A stretch of 61,155 nucleotides of DNA from GWA2-66-18 sp964537395 (GCA_964537395.1 CAZIBN010000013.1:1-61155); one strand, 5' to 3'; positions 50,281 to 59,600 are shown, counted from the first letter of the stretch. The notes: a model not told the origin generated them from the letters alone. A program made the numbers and translations.

Positions 50281-51518
50281 GCTCCGTGCTCGAAGCCGCC
50301 CTTCCTCCGATTCCCCTCCCGCTTCCGCGCCGTGCGCCGCTCGCCGGCTTCGTCGCCGGCGTGCTGGCTTCTCAGATCGTCAACAACGCCCTGCACATCA
50401 TCCAGCCGCTCCTGATCATGGAGCTCTCGGGGTCGATGGCGCTGGCCGCGTTCGTCGCGACGGCGGAGACGGCGGTCCACATGCTCGGCACTTTGTCGAG
50501 CGGCGGCGCGGCCGACCGCCTCGGCAGCCGGCGCATCCTCATCCTGGCCACGGCGGGCCGCGCGGCGTCCTTGGCGCTGGTCCCCCTGGCCTGGGCCATG
50601 GGCGTGCTGACCTTGCCCATGGCGCTGGGAGCCTACACGCTCGACGCCTTCGTGCGCGGCTTCGTCGATACCGGCGTGCACGCGCTTCCGATGGGCCTCG
50701 CCGAGGGCGACCGCATCGAGCTCGACCGCCTCAACGCGAGCCACGAGTTCGCCTTCGATCTGGCGGCCGTCATCGGCCCCCTGCTTCTCGGCGCTCTGCT
50801 CCTGTCCGAGAAGGGCTTCGCCGCGCACATCGCGATCCCCTTCGGCTTCGCCGCGGCGGCCTTGCTTTACACCTTGGTTCCGGCCGAGCGCGTCGGTCCC
50901 GCGGCTCGCGCGGCCGCGAAGCCTTCCTGGCTCGACTGGGACGGCTGGCGGCGCGTCGCCGCCGACCGCCGCCTGCTCCTTCCTGTTCTGGGCCTGGCGG
51001 TGTTCAACCTCTTCCCCCTGCGCAAGGTCTGGTCGGCCTTCTTCGCCAAGGCCATCCTCCATAACGCCGCGTCGGCGGGCTGGATCGGAGCGGCCTTCGG
51101 TATGGGCGGCGTCGTCGGCACGGTGATCTACGCGCGCGCGGGCCGCCGCCTCTCCACGCGCGGCTGGGTCCTGCTCGGCGCCGCCGGTACCACGGCTTTG
51201 GCCCTCGGCTGGATCCCCGGGGCGCTTTGGCCGATGATCGCCGCCGCGACGGCGTTCGGCCTGTTCAACGCCTGCGCGGAGCTCGCTTTGCTGCGGGATC
51301 TCGCCGAGCACGTCCCCGCAGGCTTGAGCGGACGGATCGTCTCGGTGGCCCGCGTCGGGACCAGCTCGGCGTCGGTGTGCCTCAAGGGCCTCATGGCGGC
51401 GGCCTTCGCCGCCGGGGCCGGCGCGTTCGCCGCGTTCTCCTTCGTCGGCGCGGGGCTCGGCGTCGTGGTGCTGATCCAGCTCGCCGTCGCCTCCCGGCTG
51501 GCTCCGGAAGACAGATAA
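50277..51518 (+). CDS. MFS transporter
   Basis: The 413-residue protein has about twelve membrane helices and an MFS loop with S-S-G-G-A-A-D-R-L-G-S-R-R. Its N-terminal part (L-A-S-Q-I-V-N-N-A-L-H-I-I-Q-P-L-L) resembles the MFS domain of the fusion protein (L-A-S-N-A-L-Q-V-T-M-P-L-L), so the two are probably paralogues. The substrate is unknown. It overlaps the ApaH-like gene by ATGA and lies 8 bases before ppk. Confidence 0.85.
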   Translation: MSSVLEAALPPIPLPLPRRAPLAGFVAGVLASQIVNNALHIIQPLLIMELSGSMALAAFVATAETAVHMLGTLSSGGAADRLGSRRILILATAGRAASLALVPLAWAMGVLTLPMALGAYTLDAFVRGFVDTGVHALPMGLAEGDRIELDRLNASHEFAFDLAAVIGPLLLGALLLSEKGFAAHIAIPFGFAAAALLYTLVPAERVGPAARAAAKPSWLDWDGWRRVAADRRLLLPVLGLAVFNLFPLRKVWSAFFAKAILHNAASAGWIGAAFGMGGVVGTVIYARAGRRLSTRGWVLLGAAGTTALALGWIPGALWPMIAAATAFGLFNACAELALLRDLAEHVPAGLSGRIVSVARVGTSSASVCLKGLMAAAFAAGAGAFAAFSFVGAGLGVVVLIQLAVASRLAPEDR

Positions 51519-51526
51519 GAGCTAAA

Positions 51527-53674
51527 ATGGCCAAGAAGTCCCACTCTATGGCCCGTTCCAAAATCGTCCCGCTCCGCGTCGACGCGGCTCCCGCCGTCAC
51601 CGCCCCCCAGGCCGTCGGCCTGAAGGCCGCCGAGCGCTTCTTCAACCGGGACCTGTCCTGGCTCGCCTTCAACGACCGCGTCCTGTCCGAGGCCGCGGAC
51701 GCGTCCGTGCCGGCCTTCGAACGGCTGCGCTTCGCGACGATCGTCAGCTCGAACCTGGACGAGTTCTTCATGACGCGCGTCGCCGAGATCAGCAAGCTCG
51801 CGCGGCGCTCTGCGAGCAAGCGGTTCCTCGACGGCATGACGGCGCGCCAGGTGCTCGCCCAGATCCGCGAGCACGCCCTGCGCCAGAAGTCGCGCCAGGC
51901 CGAGGTTCTTCGCGACATCCTTGCCGCCTTGCGTGCCGAGGGCGTCGAGATCCTCTCGGAATTCCTCGAAGAGCGCGCACCGGATTCCGAGGTCCAGGAA
52001 CGCCTCCCCAACCTGAAGGTCATGGTGCGGCGTTACCCCGAGCCCCCGCCCTCGCTCGCCAGCGAACGCCTTCACGTGTTCGTGCGCTTCCCGCGCGAGT
52101 ATGCGGTGATCACGATCGTGGATCGCGAGGGCCGGATGGTCTCGCTTCCCACGAAGGACGGCGTCAAGCGCTACGCCCTCGTCGAGCGCTGGATCGCGGA
52201 CCGCGCCGAGGACCTCTTCCCCGATCGCGAGGTCATCGAGACCTTCCCTTTCAAGATCATCCGCGACGCCGACCTGCGCTGGCGCCCGGACGATGAGGAG
52301 AGCCTCGAGGACCAGATCCTCGAGGGCGTTCAGCGCCGGGTGCGCGCCAAGGTCGTCCGCCTCGAGGTGGACTCCCCCTCGTATTCCGAGGGCGCGCTGT
52401 TCCTCGCTTCGGCGCTCGGCCTCGACTCGTCCGCGCTGTACCGCTTCGACCTCCCCCTCGATCTGCGCACGCTCGCCCGCCTTGACGTGCCCAAGCCCGG
52501 CCTGCGCTACCCTCCGATCGAGCCCCAGGTTCCCGCGCCTTTCCGCAAGCCCGCCTCCGCCTTCGAGATCGTGAGGCGCAAGGACATCCTGCTCCACCAT
52601 CCGTACGATTCCTTCGACATCGTCGTGAAGTTCCTCGAGGCCGCGGCGAAGGATCCGGGCGTCAAGCGCATCTACCATACTCTGTACCGCACGAGCCTCG
52701 ACTCCCCGATCATGGGCGCCCTCAAGGCCGCCGCGACGGCGGGCAAGAAGGTCACGGCCTACATCGAGATCAAGGCGCGTTTCGACGAGCTCAATAATCT
52801 GCGCTGGGCCGACGAGCTCCGCCGTGCCGGCGTGAAGGTCGTCCCCCACCTCGGCCGCTACAAGGTCCACTCGAAGGTGACCTCGATCGTGCGCGAGGAG
52901 GAGGGCGTCGAGCGAGCCTACACCCACCTCGGCACCGGCAACTACCATCCCGTCACCGCGCGCCAGTACACCGACCTGGGCCTGCTCACCGCCGACGAGG
53001 GCATCGGCCGCGAGGCGCTCGCCTATTTCGACGCCCTCGCCAAGGGCAAGCGCCCCGAGGGCCTCAAGGAGCTGCTCGTCGCCCCCGTCAACCTTCATGA
53101 CGAGATGCTTCGCCTGATCCGCGAGGAGGCGAAGTGCGTCCGCGACGGCGGCAAGGGTCACATCATCGCGAAGATGAACTCGCTTCAGGACCCGGAGATC
53201 GTCGAGGCGCTGTACGACGCGTCGAAGGCGGGCGTCAAGATCGAGCTCCTCGTGCGCGGCATCTGCTGCCTGCGCCCCGGCATCGCGGGCATGTCCGAGA
53301 ACATCCGCGTTGTCAGCGTGGTGGACCGCTTCCTCGAGCACAGCCGTATTTATTATTTCAGGGCAGGGGGCGCGCGCAAGATGTACCTGTCGAGCGCGGA
53401 CTGGATGCCGCGCAACTTCTACTCGCGCTACGAGGTCGCCTTCCCGGTCAAGGACCTCCAGCTCAAGCGCTACGTCCGCGACACGATCCTGGGAAAAGGC
53501 CTAACGGATAATCAAAAGGCCTGGCAGCTCAAGCCCGACGGCTCCTACGCACGCGTGATGCCCGGCCAGGGCGCGGCGCTCGTGCGCTCTCAGACGTTCT
53601 TCGAGGCTCTCGCTCGCTCCGACTACCGCGACACCGCGCTCGCCGACAGGACTAAGACCGTCGCCGCGGCCTGA
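51527..53674 (+). CDS. ppk1: Polyphosphate kinase 1
   Basis: The 715-residue protein starts at the ATG at 51527. It has the PPK1 pattern: F-F-N-R-D-L-S-W-L-A-F-N, S-S-N-L-D-E-F-F-M-T-R, D-I-L-L-H-H-P-Y-D-S-F, Y-H-T-L-Y-R-T and the phosphorylated-His region Y-K-V-H-S-K-V. The second catalytic His is in L-E-H-S-R-I-Y-Y-F. The enzyme makes polyphosphate from ATP. Its operon and the CYTH, SixA, PhoBR and Pst genes nearby make a phosphate storage and uptake region. Confidence 0.95.
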   Translation: MAKKSHSMARSKIVPLRVDAAPAVTAPQAVGLKAAERFFNRDLSWLAFNDRVLSEAADASVPAFERLRFATIVSSNLDEFFMTRVAEISKLARRSASKRFLDGMTARQVLAQIREHALRQKSRQAEVLRDILAALRAEGVEILSEFLEERAPDSEVQERLPNLKVMVRRYPEPPPSLASERLHVFVRFPREYAVITIVDREGRMVSLPTKDGVKRYALVERWIADRAEDLFPDREVIETFPFKIIRDADLRWRPDDEESLEDQILEGVQRRVRAKVVRLEVDSPSYSEGALFLASALGLDSSALYRFDLPLDLRTLARLDVPKPGLRYPPIEPQVPAPFRKPASAFEIVRRKDILLHHPYDSFDIVVKFLEAAAKDPGVKRIYHTLYRTSLDSPIMGALKAAATAGKKVTAYIEIKARFDELNNLRWADELRRAGVKVVPHLGRYKVHSKVTSIVREEEGVERAYTHLGTGNYHPVTARQYTDLGLLTADEGIGREALAYFDALAKGKRPEGLKELLVAPVNLHDEMLRLIREEAKCVRDGGKGHIIAKMNSLQDPEIVEALYDASKAGVKIELLVRGICCLRPGIAGMSENIRVVSVVDRFLEHSRIYYFRAGGARKMYLSSADWMPRNFYSRYEVAFPVKDLQLKRYVRDTILGKGLTDNQKAWQLKPDGSYARVMPGQGAALVRSQTFFEALARSDYRDTALADRTKTVAAA

Positions 53675-53756
53675 GATCTTTTACCGACTTTTTAGCCTCC
53701 CGTAACCGTCGCGACTCGTTATTCGTCTATGCTGAGGGCGCACGGAGGTGCCCCTC

Positions 53757-54176
53757 ATGAACATCCGAACGCTCGCCGTCGTCCTCGTCCTTGCCGCCGT
53801 CCCCGCCCTCGCCGCCGACAACGCTCCGACGCTCCCGGCCGGCTATCGCGCGATGGCCTTGCCCTTCCCTTCGCACCAGCTGGTCTTCGTCGCGCCCGGC
53901 GACCGCATCGACATCATGGTGAGCTTCTCCGCGGAGATGGGCGATAAGGGCAAGACGAGAAAGGAGGATGTGACCGCGACGATCATGCAGAACGTGGTCG
54001 TGCTCGCCGTGGACCGCTCGCAGGGCGTGGTCCAGCTCATGTTCAACCCCAATGAGGCCCAGTACGCCGCGCTGTTCGCCTCCAAGGACAAGACGCTCTG
54101 GCTGAGCAAGCGTGCCGCGGGCGACACGGAGATGCACCCGATGGAGATGGCGAACGCCCGGAAGCTCTTTCGCTAG
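53757..54176 (+). CDS. Exported protein resembling the CpaB/RcpC domain
   Basis: The 139-residue protein begins with a signal peptide (N-I-R-T-L-A-V-V-L-V-L-A-A-V-P-A-L-A-A). Its mature part resembles the C-terminal RcpC/CpaB region of pilus assembly proteins: A-P-G-D-R-I-D-I-M-V, then T-A-T-I-M-Q-N-V-V-V-L-A-V-D and a Leu/Lys strand near the end. No pilus genes are nearby. GGAGG lies 8 bases before the ATG, so it has a leadered mRNA. Confidence 0.65.
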   Translation: MNIRTLAVVLVLAAVPALAADNAPTLPAGYRAMALPFPSHQLVFVAPGDRIDIMVSFSAEMGDKGKTRKEDVTATIMQNVVVLAVDRSQGVVQLMFNPNEAQYAALFASKDKTLWLSKRAAGDTEMHPMEMANARKLFR

Positions 54177-54820
54177 TCGGCGCCGAAGACGGCGAGCTTC
54201 AGCTCGAGGGTCAGCCTTGTGACCCGGCGGTCGCCGCCTTCGGTGTTCTGGTCGTAGTCGAGGGCCAGGGATATCCTCTTGTTGAGGGCGATCTCGGCGC
54301 CTGCACCGATCGTGGGCGACCAAAACTTCGAGCGGATGCTTTCGGAGACGAACTCGCCGGTGCCTTCGTCGAAGGTGCGCGAGTCCTGGCGCGAATTCGC
54401 GTACTGGATCCCGCCCGCTACGTAAGGCACGATCGAGATCCGTTTCTTGAAGTCGAAGCCGTACAGCTTCAGGAGGTGGATCTTTGCGTAGCGGAACTCA
54501 GCCGTGCGCACGCGCGTCGCCTGGCTCGCCAGGGCGCTCTGGTAGTCGGTCATCGCGTCGTTGTAGCTGATCTCGAGATCGTACTTGACCCGGTTGAGGT
54601 GCTTCTCGGGGCTAGTCAGGATCTCGTAGCTGACCGTCGGGCCCCAGTCAAAGTCGCTGGTGTTGGCCTCGCGTCCTTTGCTGCCGCGCAGGCCGATCTC
54701 CAAGGTTTGCCAGCCGTCCTCCTCCGTCTCCTCCACGGCCGCGGCTTTGTCCTCCTGCGCCCATGCGCGGGCCGGCAACAGGGGCAGGGCGCACGCAAGC
54801 AGCACGAGGCAGGGCCTCAC
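54173..54820 (-). CDS. Outer membrane beta-barrel protein
   Basis: The 215-residue protein from the GTG at 54820 begins with a signal peptide (R-P-C-L-V-L-L-A-C-A-L-P-L-L-P-A-R-A-W-A). It continues with alternating polar and hydrophobic strands such as L-E-I-G-L-R-G-S, V-K-Y-D-L-E-I-S-Y and R-I-S-L-A-L-D-Y-D-Q-N. Its last residues fit an outer membrane porin-like barrel. A TTG at 54847 would make it overlap the CYTH gene. It may be cotranscribed with that gene. The function is unknown. Confidence 0.65.
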   Translation of the reverse strand: MRPCLVLLACALPLLPARAWAQEDKAAAVEETEEDGWQTLEIGLRGSKGREANTSDFDWGPTVSYEILTSPEKHLNRVKYDLEISYNDAMTDYQSALASQATRVRTAEFRYAKIHLLKLYGFDFKKRISIVPYVAGGIQYANSRQDSRTFDEGTGEFVSESIRSKFWSPTIGAGAEIALNKRISLALDYDQNTEGGDRRVTRLTLELKLAVFGAD

Positions 54821-54822
54821 GG

Positions 54823-55605
54823 CTACTTCAGGAAGAACGACGCGCAACGGTGGTACTTATCGAGCGGCTCGCGTCGAAGCTTGAACTTCTTGTCGACGGC
54901 CTTGTTGAAATCGAGCATCTCGTCGAGGTGGTCGAGCTTGTCCTCGAGCGATCCGCCCTCAGCCTTGATCTCGTTCTCGAACTCGCAGAAGGTGGAAAGC
55001 GCGTGCAGGCCGCGCTTGGCGATGTAGAAAGCGGACACACGGTCAAGGGACGGCTCGAGGAACGCCGAGCCCAGCTTCACCTCGTACTTCTCCTTCTGGT
55101 ACAGGGCGATGATCGGGCCGCTCGTGATGCGGCGCACGGTGCGCGCGCCGAGATGCCGGCGCATCGCCTTGCCCATGTCCTCGCTGGCGTGGTCCTTGAG
55201 GATCGCGTCCACGCTGAAATTCGAGAATTTCACGATGTCGTGATGGCTCTCCTCGCGCACGAGCTTGTCGAGGCGCTCGGAGGCGAACTCGGAGCGGTAG
55301 AGCATCCCGTCCTTCGTGAAGCCCGGACCTTTGTACTGAAGATAGACCGCGGTGCCGTTCTTCTTGTAGCGCAGGCGAAGGCTCGCGCCTTTCTTCAAGA
55401 GATCGAACGAGGGCGTGTCGAGGAACTGATCGAAGAAGAAGGCGCTTTTCAGGTGCTTGACGCCTTTGCGGTTACCGAGCCAGTCGCGGAGGTCGGCCGC
55501 TTCCTCGGGCTGGACGCGCTTCTTGCACTCGATCTCGACGAAATGGAGGTCGTCGATGGCGAGCTTGCGGAACAGGAGGTTCGAGAAATCTTCGAGTCGG
55601 CTCAT
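54823..55605 (-). CDS. CYTH-type triphosphate tunnel metalloenzyme
   Basis: The 260-residue protein has the tunnel signature E-I-E-C-K-K-R near residue 25 (the ExExK motif) and conserved Arg/Lys-rich strands: L-R-L-R-Y-K-K-N, Y-L-Q-Y-K-G-P-G-F, Y-R-S-E-F and Y-Q-K-E-K-Y-E-V-K. Its size and arrangement fit proteins related to inorganic triphosphatase or the VTC polyphosphate polymerase core. It is near PPK1 and is divergent from sixA. A role in splitting or making phosphate chains is likely. Confidence 0.8.
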   Translation of the reverse strand: MSRLEDFSNLLFRKLAIDDLHFVEIECKKRVQPEEAADLRDWLGNRKGVKHLKSAFFFDQFLDTPSFDLLKKGASLRLRYKKNGTAVYLQYKGPGFTKDGMLYRSEFASERLDKLVREESHHDIVKFSNFSVDAILKDHASEDMGKAMRRHLGARTVRRITSGPIIALYQKEKYEVKLGSAFLEPSLDRVSAFYIAKRGLHALSTFCEFENEIKAEGGSLEDKLDHLDEMLDFNKAVDKKFKLRREPLDKYHRCASFFLK

Positions 55606-55631
55606 CGGGTTTTAGGATATCATATCGACCC

Positions 55632-56129
55632 ATGGAGATCATTTTTCTGCGTCATGCACCCGCCGGCGAGCGCGAGGACTGGGCCGGCACCGGGCGGCCG
55701 GACGCCGAGCGCCCGCTCACGATGGACGGGCGCAAGCGCGCCCGGGAGGCGGCGAAGGGCCTGGCGAAGTTCATCGAGACCGCGGACCTCGTCGCGACGA
55801 GCCCCTGGGCGCGCGCGAAGGAGACCGCGGATATCGTGGCAAAAGCTCTTGGAGCTCCCCTTGTGGAGTCTAATTTTCTCCTGCCCCACCGCTCCCCCGC
55901 GAGCCTCGCGGGCTGGCTGTCGGGGCTCGATGGCCAGCGCGTGGTCCTGGTCGGCCATGAGCCGCACCTGTCGAAGGTGATCTCCTGGCTGATGACCGGC
56001 AGCGGCGCGCATACGATCGTCGGCCTCAAGAAGGCTCAGGCGCTTCTGCTCGAAACGAAGAAGGCCGCGGCCGGAAGCGCGATCCTGGCGTGGTCATTGC
56101 CGCCGCGCGCACTGCGTCGGCTCGCATAG
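55632..56129 (+). CDS. sixA: Phosphohistidine phosphatase SixA
   Basis: The 165-residue protein belongs to the histidine phosphatase superfamily: F-L-R-H-A-P-A-G at the N-terminus (catalytic His), S-P-W-A-R-A-K-E-T-A and L-V-G-H-E-P-H-L-S (second catalytic His). SixA removes phosphate from histidine on phosphotransfer proteins. SixA genes commonly lie beside PPK, CHAD or CYTH genes. TATCAT lies 8 bases before the ATG, so the promoter is close to the gene. Confidence 0.88.
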   Translation: MEIIFLRHAPAGEREDWAGTGRPDAERPLTMDGRKRAREAAKGLAKFIETADLVATSPWARAKETADIVAKALGAPLVESNFLLPHRSPASLAGWLSGLDGQRVVLVGHEPHLSKVISWLMTGSGAHTIVGLKKAQALLLETKKAAAGSAILAWSLPPRALRRLA

Positions 56130-56179
56130 GCGTCCGCGCGGCGTTGACTCCGTCGGCGCATATTTGGTCCCATGCGGTG

Positions 56180-56869
56180 ATGCCCAATGAGAAGATCCTT
56201 GTCGTCGAAGACGAGAAGGAGCTTTCCCGCCTCCTGAAGTACAACCTCGAGAAGGACGGCTTTCGCGTGTTCACGGCCCTGGACGGCGAGGCCGGCCTCG
56301 CGCTGTTCCGCAAGGAGCGCCCCGATCTGCTCCTTCTCGACGTGATGATCCCCAAGCTCGACGGCTACGGCATCCTCAAGATCGTGCGCGCTGAATCGAA
56401 GACGCCGGTCATGATGCTCACCGCGCGCAAGGACGAGGTGGACCGCGTCCTCGGCCTCGAGCTCGGCGCCGACGACTACGTGACCAAGCCCTTCAGCGTC
56501 CGCGAGGTGCTCGCGCGGGTCAAGGCGATCCTGCGCCGCGTCGGCGATCAGGGGCAGTCCCCTGCCGTCTCCATGCTGCGCGTCGGCGAGCTCGAGGTGG
56601 ACGTCGAGCGCTATGAGACCAAGGTCAAGGGCAAGGCCCTCGTGCTCACAACGAAGGAGTTTGAATTCCTCAAATGCCTGCTCCAGGCCGGCGGCCGGGC
56701 GATGTCGCGCGACGCCCTGCTCGAAAAGATCTGGGGCTACGACCGTTCGATGGAGATCGACACGCGCACGATCGACCAGCACATCGCGCGCCTGCGCGAG
56801 AAGCTCGGTGCCGAGGGCGCGCGCATCGTCACGGTCAAGAACGTCGGCTACCGGTTCAAGCTCGACTGA
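56180..56869 (+). CDS. phoB: PhoB-type response regulator
   Basis: The 229-residue protein has a receiver domain (L-V-V-E-D-E-K-E-L, phosphoacceptor Asp in L-L-L-D-V-M-I-P-K, conserved Lys in Y-V-T-K-P-F) and a C-terminal winged-helix domain of the OmpR/PhoB type (L-T-T-K-E-F-E-F-L-K-C-L-L, then V-K-N-V-G-Y-R-F). The ATG at 56180 is used. It overlaps phoR and lies before the porin and pstS genes, so it probably controls phosphate uptake through the 11-bp repeats there. Confidence 0.92.
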   Translation: MPNEKILVVEDEKELSRLLKYNLEKDGFRVFTALDGEAGLALFRKERPDLLLLDVMIPKLDGYGILKIVRAESKTPVMMLTARKDEVDRVLGLELGADDYVTKPFSVREVLARVKAILRRVGDQGQSPAVSMLRVGELEVDVERYETKVKGKALVLTTKEFEFLKCLLQAGGRAMSRDALLEKIWGYDRSMEIDTRTIDQHIARLREKLGAEGARIVTVKNVGYRFKLD

Positions 56870-58194
56870 TGCGCGGCGGAGCGGGCAAGCGGCTTCTCTT
56901 CGTCCTGCTGGGGGTCGTCGCGCCCGTCATCGCGCTCGCCATTGGATTTCTCCCTCCGCTTAGCGCCGCCGTCGCGTCGCTCGCGACGCTCGCGGCCGCG
57001 TCCTGGTTCATCGCCCGTCGGCTCGATGATCGCCACGGGGCGTTGATGGGCGTGTTAAGGAGGCTGTCGGCGGGTGACTACACGGCCCGCGCGCCTTCCG
57101 TGTACGGCCTGGGGCCCGAGGCCAACCGCCTGGCGGAGCGCGTCGGCGACGTCGTGTTCGCGCTGTCGCGCGACAAGTCCCAGCTGGAGGCCGTGCTGAA
57201 CCAGATGAGCGAGTCCGTGCTTGCCGTGGATTCGAGCGGCGCGGTCCTGGTCGTCAATCCGAGCCTGTCCCGCCTGTTATCGGTCGACGCGGGCGCGGCG
57301 CGCGGCCGCCCCTATCTCGAATGCGTGCGGCACAACGCGCTCTCGCAGCTCGTCGGAGCGGTGCTCTCGGATGGACGGGCTCGCGGGCAGGAGGTGCGTG
57401 TCATCGCGCGCGAGGAGCTCATCTTCGACGCGCACGCCGCGCCCCTGCTTCAGGAAGGAAAGCTTTCCGGGGCGCTCCTCGTGCTTCACGACATCACCCG
57501 CCTGCGGCGCCTCGAGCAGGTGCGCCGGGATTTCGTGGCGAACGTCAGCCATGAGCTGCGCACGCCGCTTTCCTCCATTAAGGGATACGCTGAGACCTTG
57601 CGCGAAGGCGCGATCGACGACAAGGAGAATCGCCTCGCCTTCCTGAAGACCATCGAGGACCAGGCCGACCGCCTCTCGAAGCTCGTCGACGATCTCCTCG
57701 ACCTGTCAGCCGTCGAATCGGGGCACCGCCTCCCCAAGCTCGCCGCGACGGACCTGCGGGCGCTGGCGGTGGACGTCACGCGCCAGTTCGCCGCCGCCGC
57801 CGCTGACCGCGGCGTGACCTTGGCTTCGGCGACCTCAGGCCCGTCGCTTGCGCTGGCGGATGGCGAGCAGGTGCGCCAGATCCTCTCGAACCTCATCGAC
57901 AATGCGATCAAGTACACAGAGGCGGGCGGACGCGTCGAGATCGCGCTCGAGATGAAGGGCGCCGAGGTGATCACCTCCGTGCGCGACACCGGCGTGGGCA
58001 TACCCGAGGCCGACCTGACGCGCGTCTTCGAGCGCTTCTACCGCGTCGACAAGGCCCGCGCGCGCGAGGCCGGCGGCACGGGCCTCGGCCTCGCCATCGT
58101 CAAGCACCTCGTCGAGGCGCAGGGCGGCCGCGTCTGGGTCGAGAGCCGCCAGCCGGGCGGGTCGGCCTTCTTCTTCACGCTGCGCGCCGCGTAG
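56869..58194 (+). CDS. phoR: PhoR-type sensor histidine kinase
   Basis: The 441-residue protein has an N-terminal membrane part (about 5-45), a PAS-like region (about 95-200) and a HisKA domain with the phosphorylated His in V-S-H-E-L-R-T-P-L-S-S. An ATPase domain follows (L-I-D-N-A-I-K-Y-T, D-T-G-V-G-I-P, G-T-G-L-G-L-A-I-V-K-H). This matches PhoR, which senses phosphate through the Pst system. It overlaps phoB by one base. Confidence 0.92.
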   Translation: MRGGAGKRLLFVLLGVVAPVIALAIGFLPPLSAAVASLATLAAASWFIARRLDDRHGALMGVLRRLSAGDYTARAPSVYGLGPEANRLAERVGDVVFALSRDKSQLEAVLNQMSESVLAVDSSGAVLVVNPSLSRLLSVDAGAARGRPYLECVRHNALSQLVGAVLSDGRARGQEVRVIAREELIFDAHAAPLLQEGKLSGALLVLHDITRLRRLEQVRRDFVANVSHELRTPLSSIKGYAETLREGAIDDKENRLAFLKTIEDQADRLSKLVDDLLDLSAVESGHRLPKLAATDLRALAVDVTRQFAAAAADRGVTLASATSGPSLALADGEQVRQILSNLIDNAIKYTEAGGRVEIALEMKGAEVITSVRDTGVGIPEADLTRVFERFYRVDKARAREAGGTGLGLAIVKHLVEAQGGRVWVESRQPGGSAFFFTLRAA

Positions 58195-58220
58195 CTCCTC
58201 TAGGCCTTTTGGTCCCGGCC

Positions 58221-58253
58221 GAGTCATGCGCTCGTCATGCGCTGTTGACCCCC
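58221..58253 (+). promoter_or_regulatory. PHO-box-like direct repeats before the porin gene
   Basis: Three 11-base units follow each other: GAGTCATGCGC, TCGTCATGCGC and TGTTGACCCCC. Direct repeats with an 11-base period are the layout of PhoB boxes in other bacteria. The repeats lie 27 bases after the phoR stop and upstream of the porin gene, with a possible -10 (TATACG, 58290-58295) further down. Confidence 0.55.
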
Positions 58254-58326
58254 CCAGTACGGACCTCTTGTCGCGAAAGCGTCACACTCTATACGCATGA
58301 CGCTCAAACCACGCCGAGGAGACATC

Positions 58327-59517
58327 ATGAATAAGACGTTCGCCTTCGCCGCCCTGACCGCGTTGCTCGCCGTTCCCGCCTCCGCCCAGCTCGACAAGCT
58401 CAAGCTCTCGGACACGATCCAGTCGATCAAGTTCTCCGGAGACGTCCGCCTGCGCTCGGACAACTACAAGAAGCGCGGCGCCGCCCAGAACGACCGCAGC
58501 CGCCTGCGCTACCGCCTGCGCTTCGGCCCCGAGATCCAGCTTCCCGACGACCTCACCGCCTTCATCCGCCTCGGCTCCGGCACCGGCGAGCAGGTCTCCA
58601 CCAACCAGAGCTACGACAACCTGGGCGCGCAGAAGGCGCTCTGGGTCGACCAGATGTACCTGCGCTGGAAGCCGACGTTCAATGACAACGCGACGACCTC
58701 GCTCCAGGCCGGACGCATGCAGAATCCGCTGTGGCGCACGAACTCGTCCGACATCCTCTGGGACGACGACTTCAATCCCGAGGGCTTCGGCGAGAGCGCC
58801 GAATGGCTGTTCGGCGATGCCGGCCTGTCGGTGTTCGCCAACGGCTTGCAGGCCGTGGTCGACGAGGATTCGAACTCGTCCCAGCTCCAGTGGGTCTTCT
58901 CCTCACAGCTGGGCGTCGAAAAGACCCTTCCGCTCGATAGCCGCCTGCGCATCGCCGGGGCCTACCACAAGTGGAGCGATGAGAACCGCTCGAGCTTCGG
59001 GCAGGCCGCCGGAGGATCTGTCGCGCAAGACGGCAACCGGCGCCTCACCAGCGGCGCTGTGGCCGCGAGGTTCGGCGTCGGCGAGGTGACCGGCCAGCTC
59101 TCCTCCTGGATCGGCACGGTGCCGGTGAGCTTGCAGGCGACTTTGATCCGGAACTTCCGGCAGGTTCATAACTCCTACATCGCGGGCCCTGTCGCCCGGG
59201 ACGGCTATCAGCTCGGCGGGATCGTCGGCTCGGCCAAGGCGAAGGGCACTTGGGAAGCCGCCTACTTCAAGAAGTACTCCCAGATGGACGCCACCGTGGC
59301 CGACGTCGCGGACTCGGACTTCGGCGACGGCGGGACGAACCGGGTCGGCCACATCGCCTGGGTCGCCTACGCTCCTCGCGACTGGATGCTGCTGAAGTTC
59401 AAGGGCTTCATCACGGATACCCTGGACCGAAGCTTCCCCGCCGCGCCGTCCGTCGCGGCGGCCTCGTATGACAAGGCGATCAACCGCTTCCAGCTCGACC
59501 TGTCGGTCAAGTTCTAA
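58327..59517 (+). CDS. Putative porin (outer membrane beta-barrel)
   Basis: The 396-residue protein has a signal peptide (N-K-T-F-A-F-A-A-L-T-A-L-L-A-V-P-A-S-A-Q). Its mature part has many alternating strands, e.g. F-S-G-D-V-R-L-R-S, Y-R-L-R-F-G-P-E-I, M-Y-L-R-W-K-P and F-Q-L-D-L-S-V-K-F at the very end with a terminal Phe. It resembles putative porins. The location between phoR and pstS suggests a phosphate- or polyphosphate-permeable channel. AGGAG lies 5 bases before the ATG. Confidence 0.75.
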   Translation: MNKTFAFAALTALLAVPASAQLDKLKLSDTIQSIKFSGDVRLRSDNYKKRGAAQNDRSRLRYRLRFGPEIQLPDDLTAFIRLGSGTGEQVSTNQSYDNLGAQKALWVDQMYLRWKPTFNDNATTSLQAGRMQNPLWRTNSSDILWDDDFNPEGFGESAEWLFGDAGLSVFANGLQAVVDEDSNSSQLQWVFSSQLGVEKTLPLDSRLRIAGAYHKWSDENRSSFGQAAGGSVAQDGNRRLTSGAVAARFGVGEVTGQLSSWIGTVPVSLQATLIRNFRQVHNSYIAGPVARDGYQLGGIVGSAKAKGTWEAAYFKKYSQMDATVADVADSDFGDGGTNRVGHIAWVAYAPRDWMLLKFKGFITDTLDRSFPAAPSVAAASYDKAINRFQLDLSVKF

Positions 59518-59524
59518 GACGGCG

Positions 59525-59579
59525 CGTCACGCGGGCCTAACACGCCCGTCACGCGTTCGTCACATTGGACCTCTATCAT
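59525..59579 (+). promoter_or_regulatory. PHO-box-like direct repeats and -10 of pstS
   Basis: CGTCAC occurs at 59525, 59547 and 59558, i.e. at spacings of 22 and 11 bases. TATCAT (59574-59579) follows 10 bases after the last unit, the spacing at which PhoB boxes replace the -35 element in other bacteria. A Shine-Dalgarno (GGAG) precedes the pstS ATG. Confidence 0.65.
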
Positions 59580-59600
59580 GACTTTAACGGAGAAAACACG

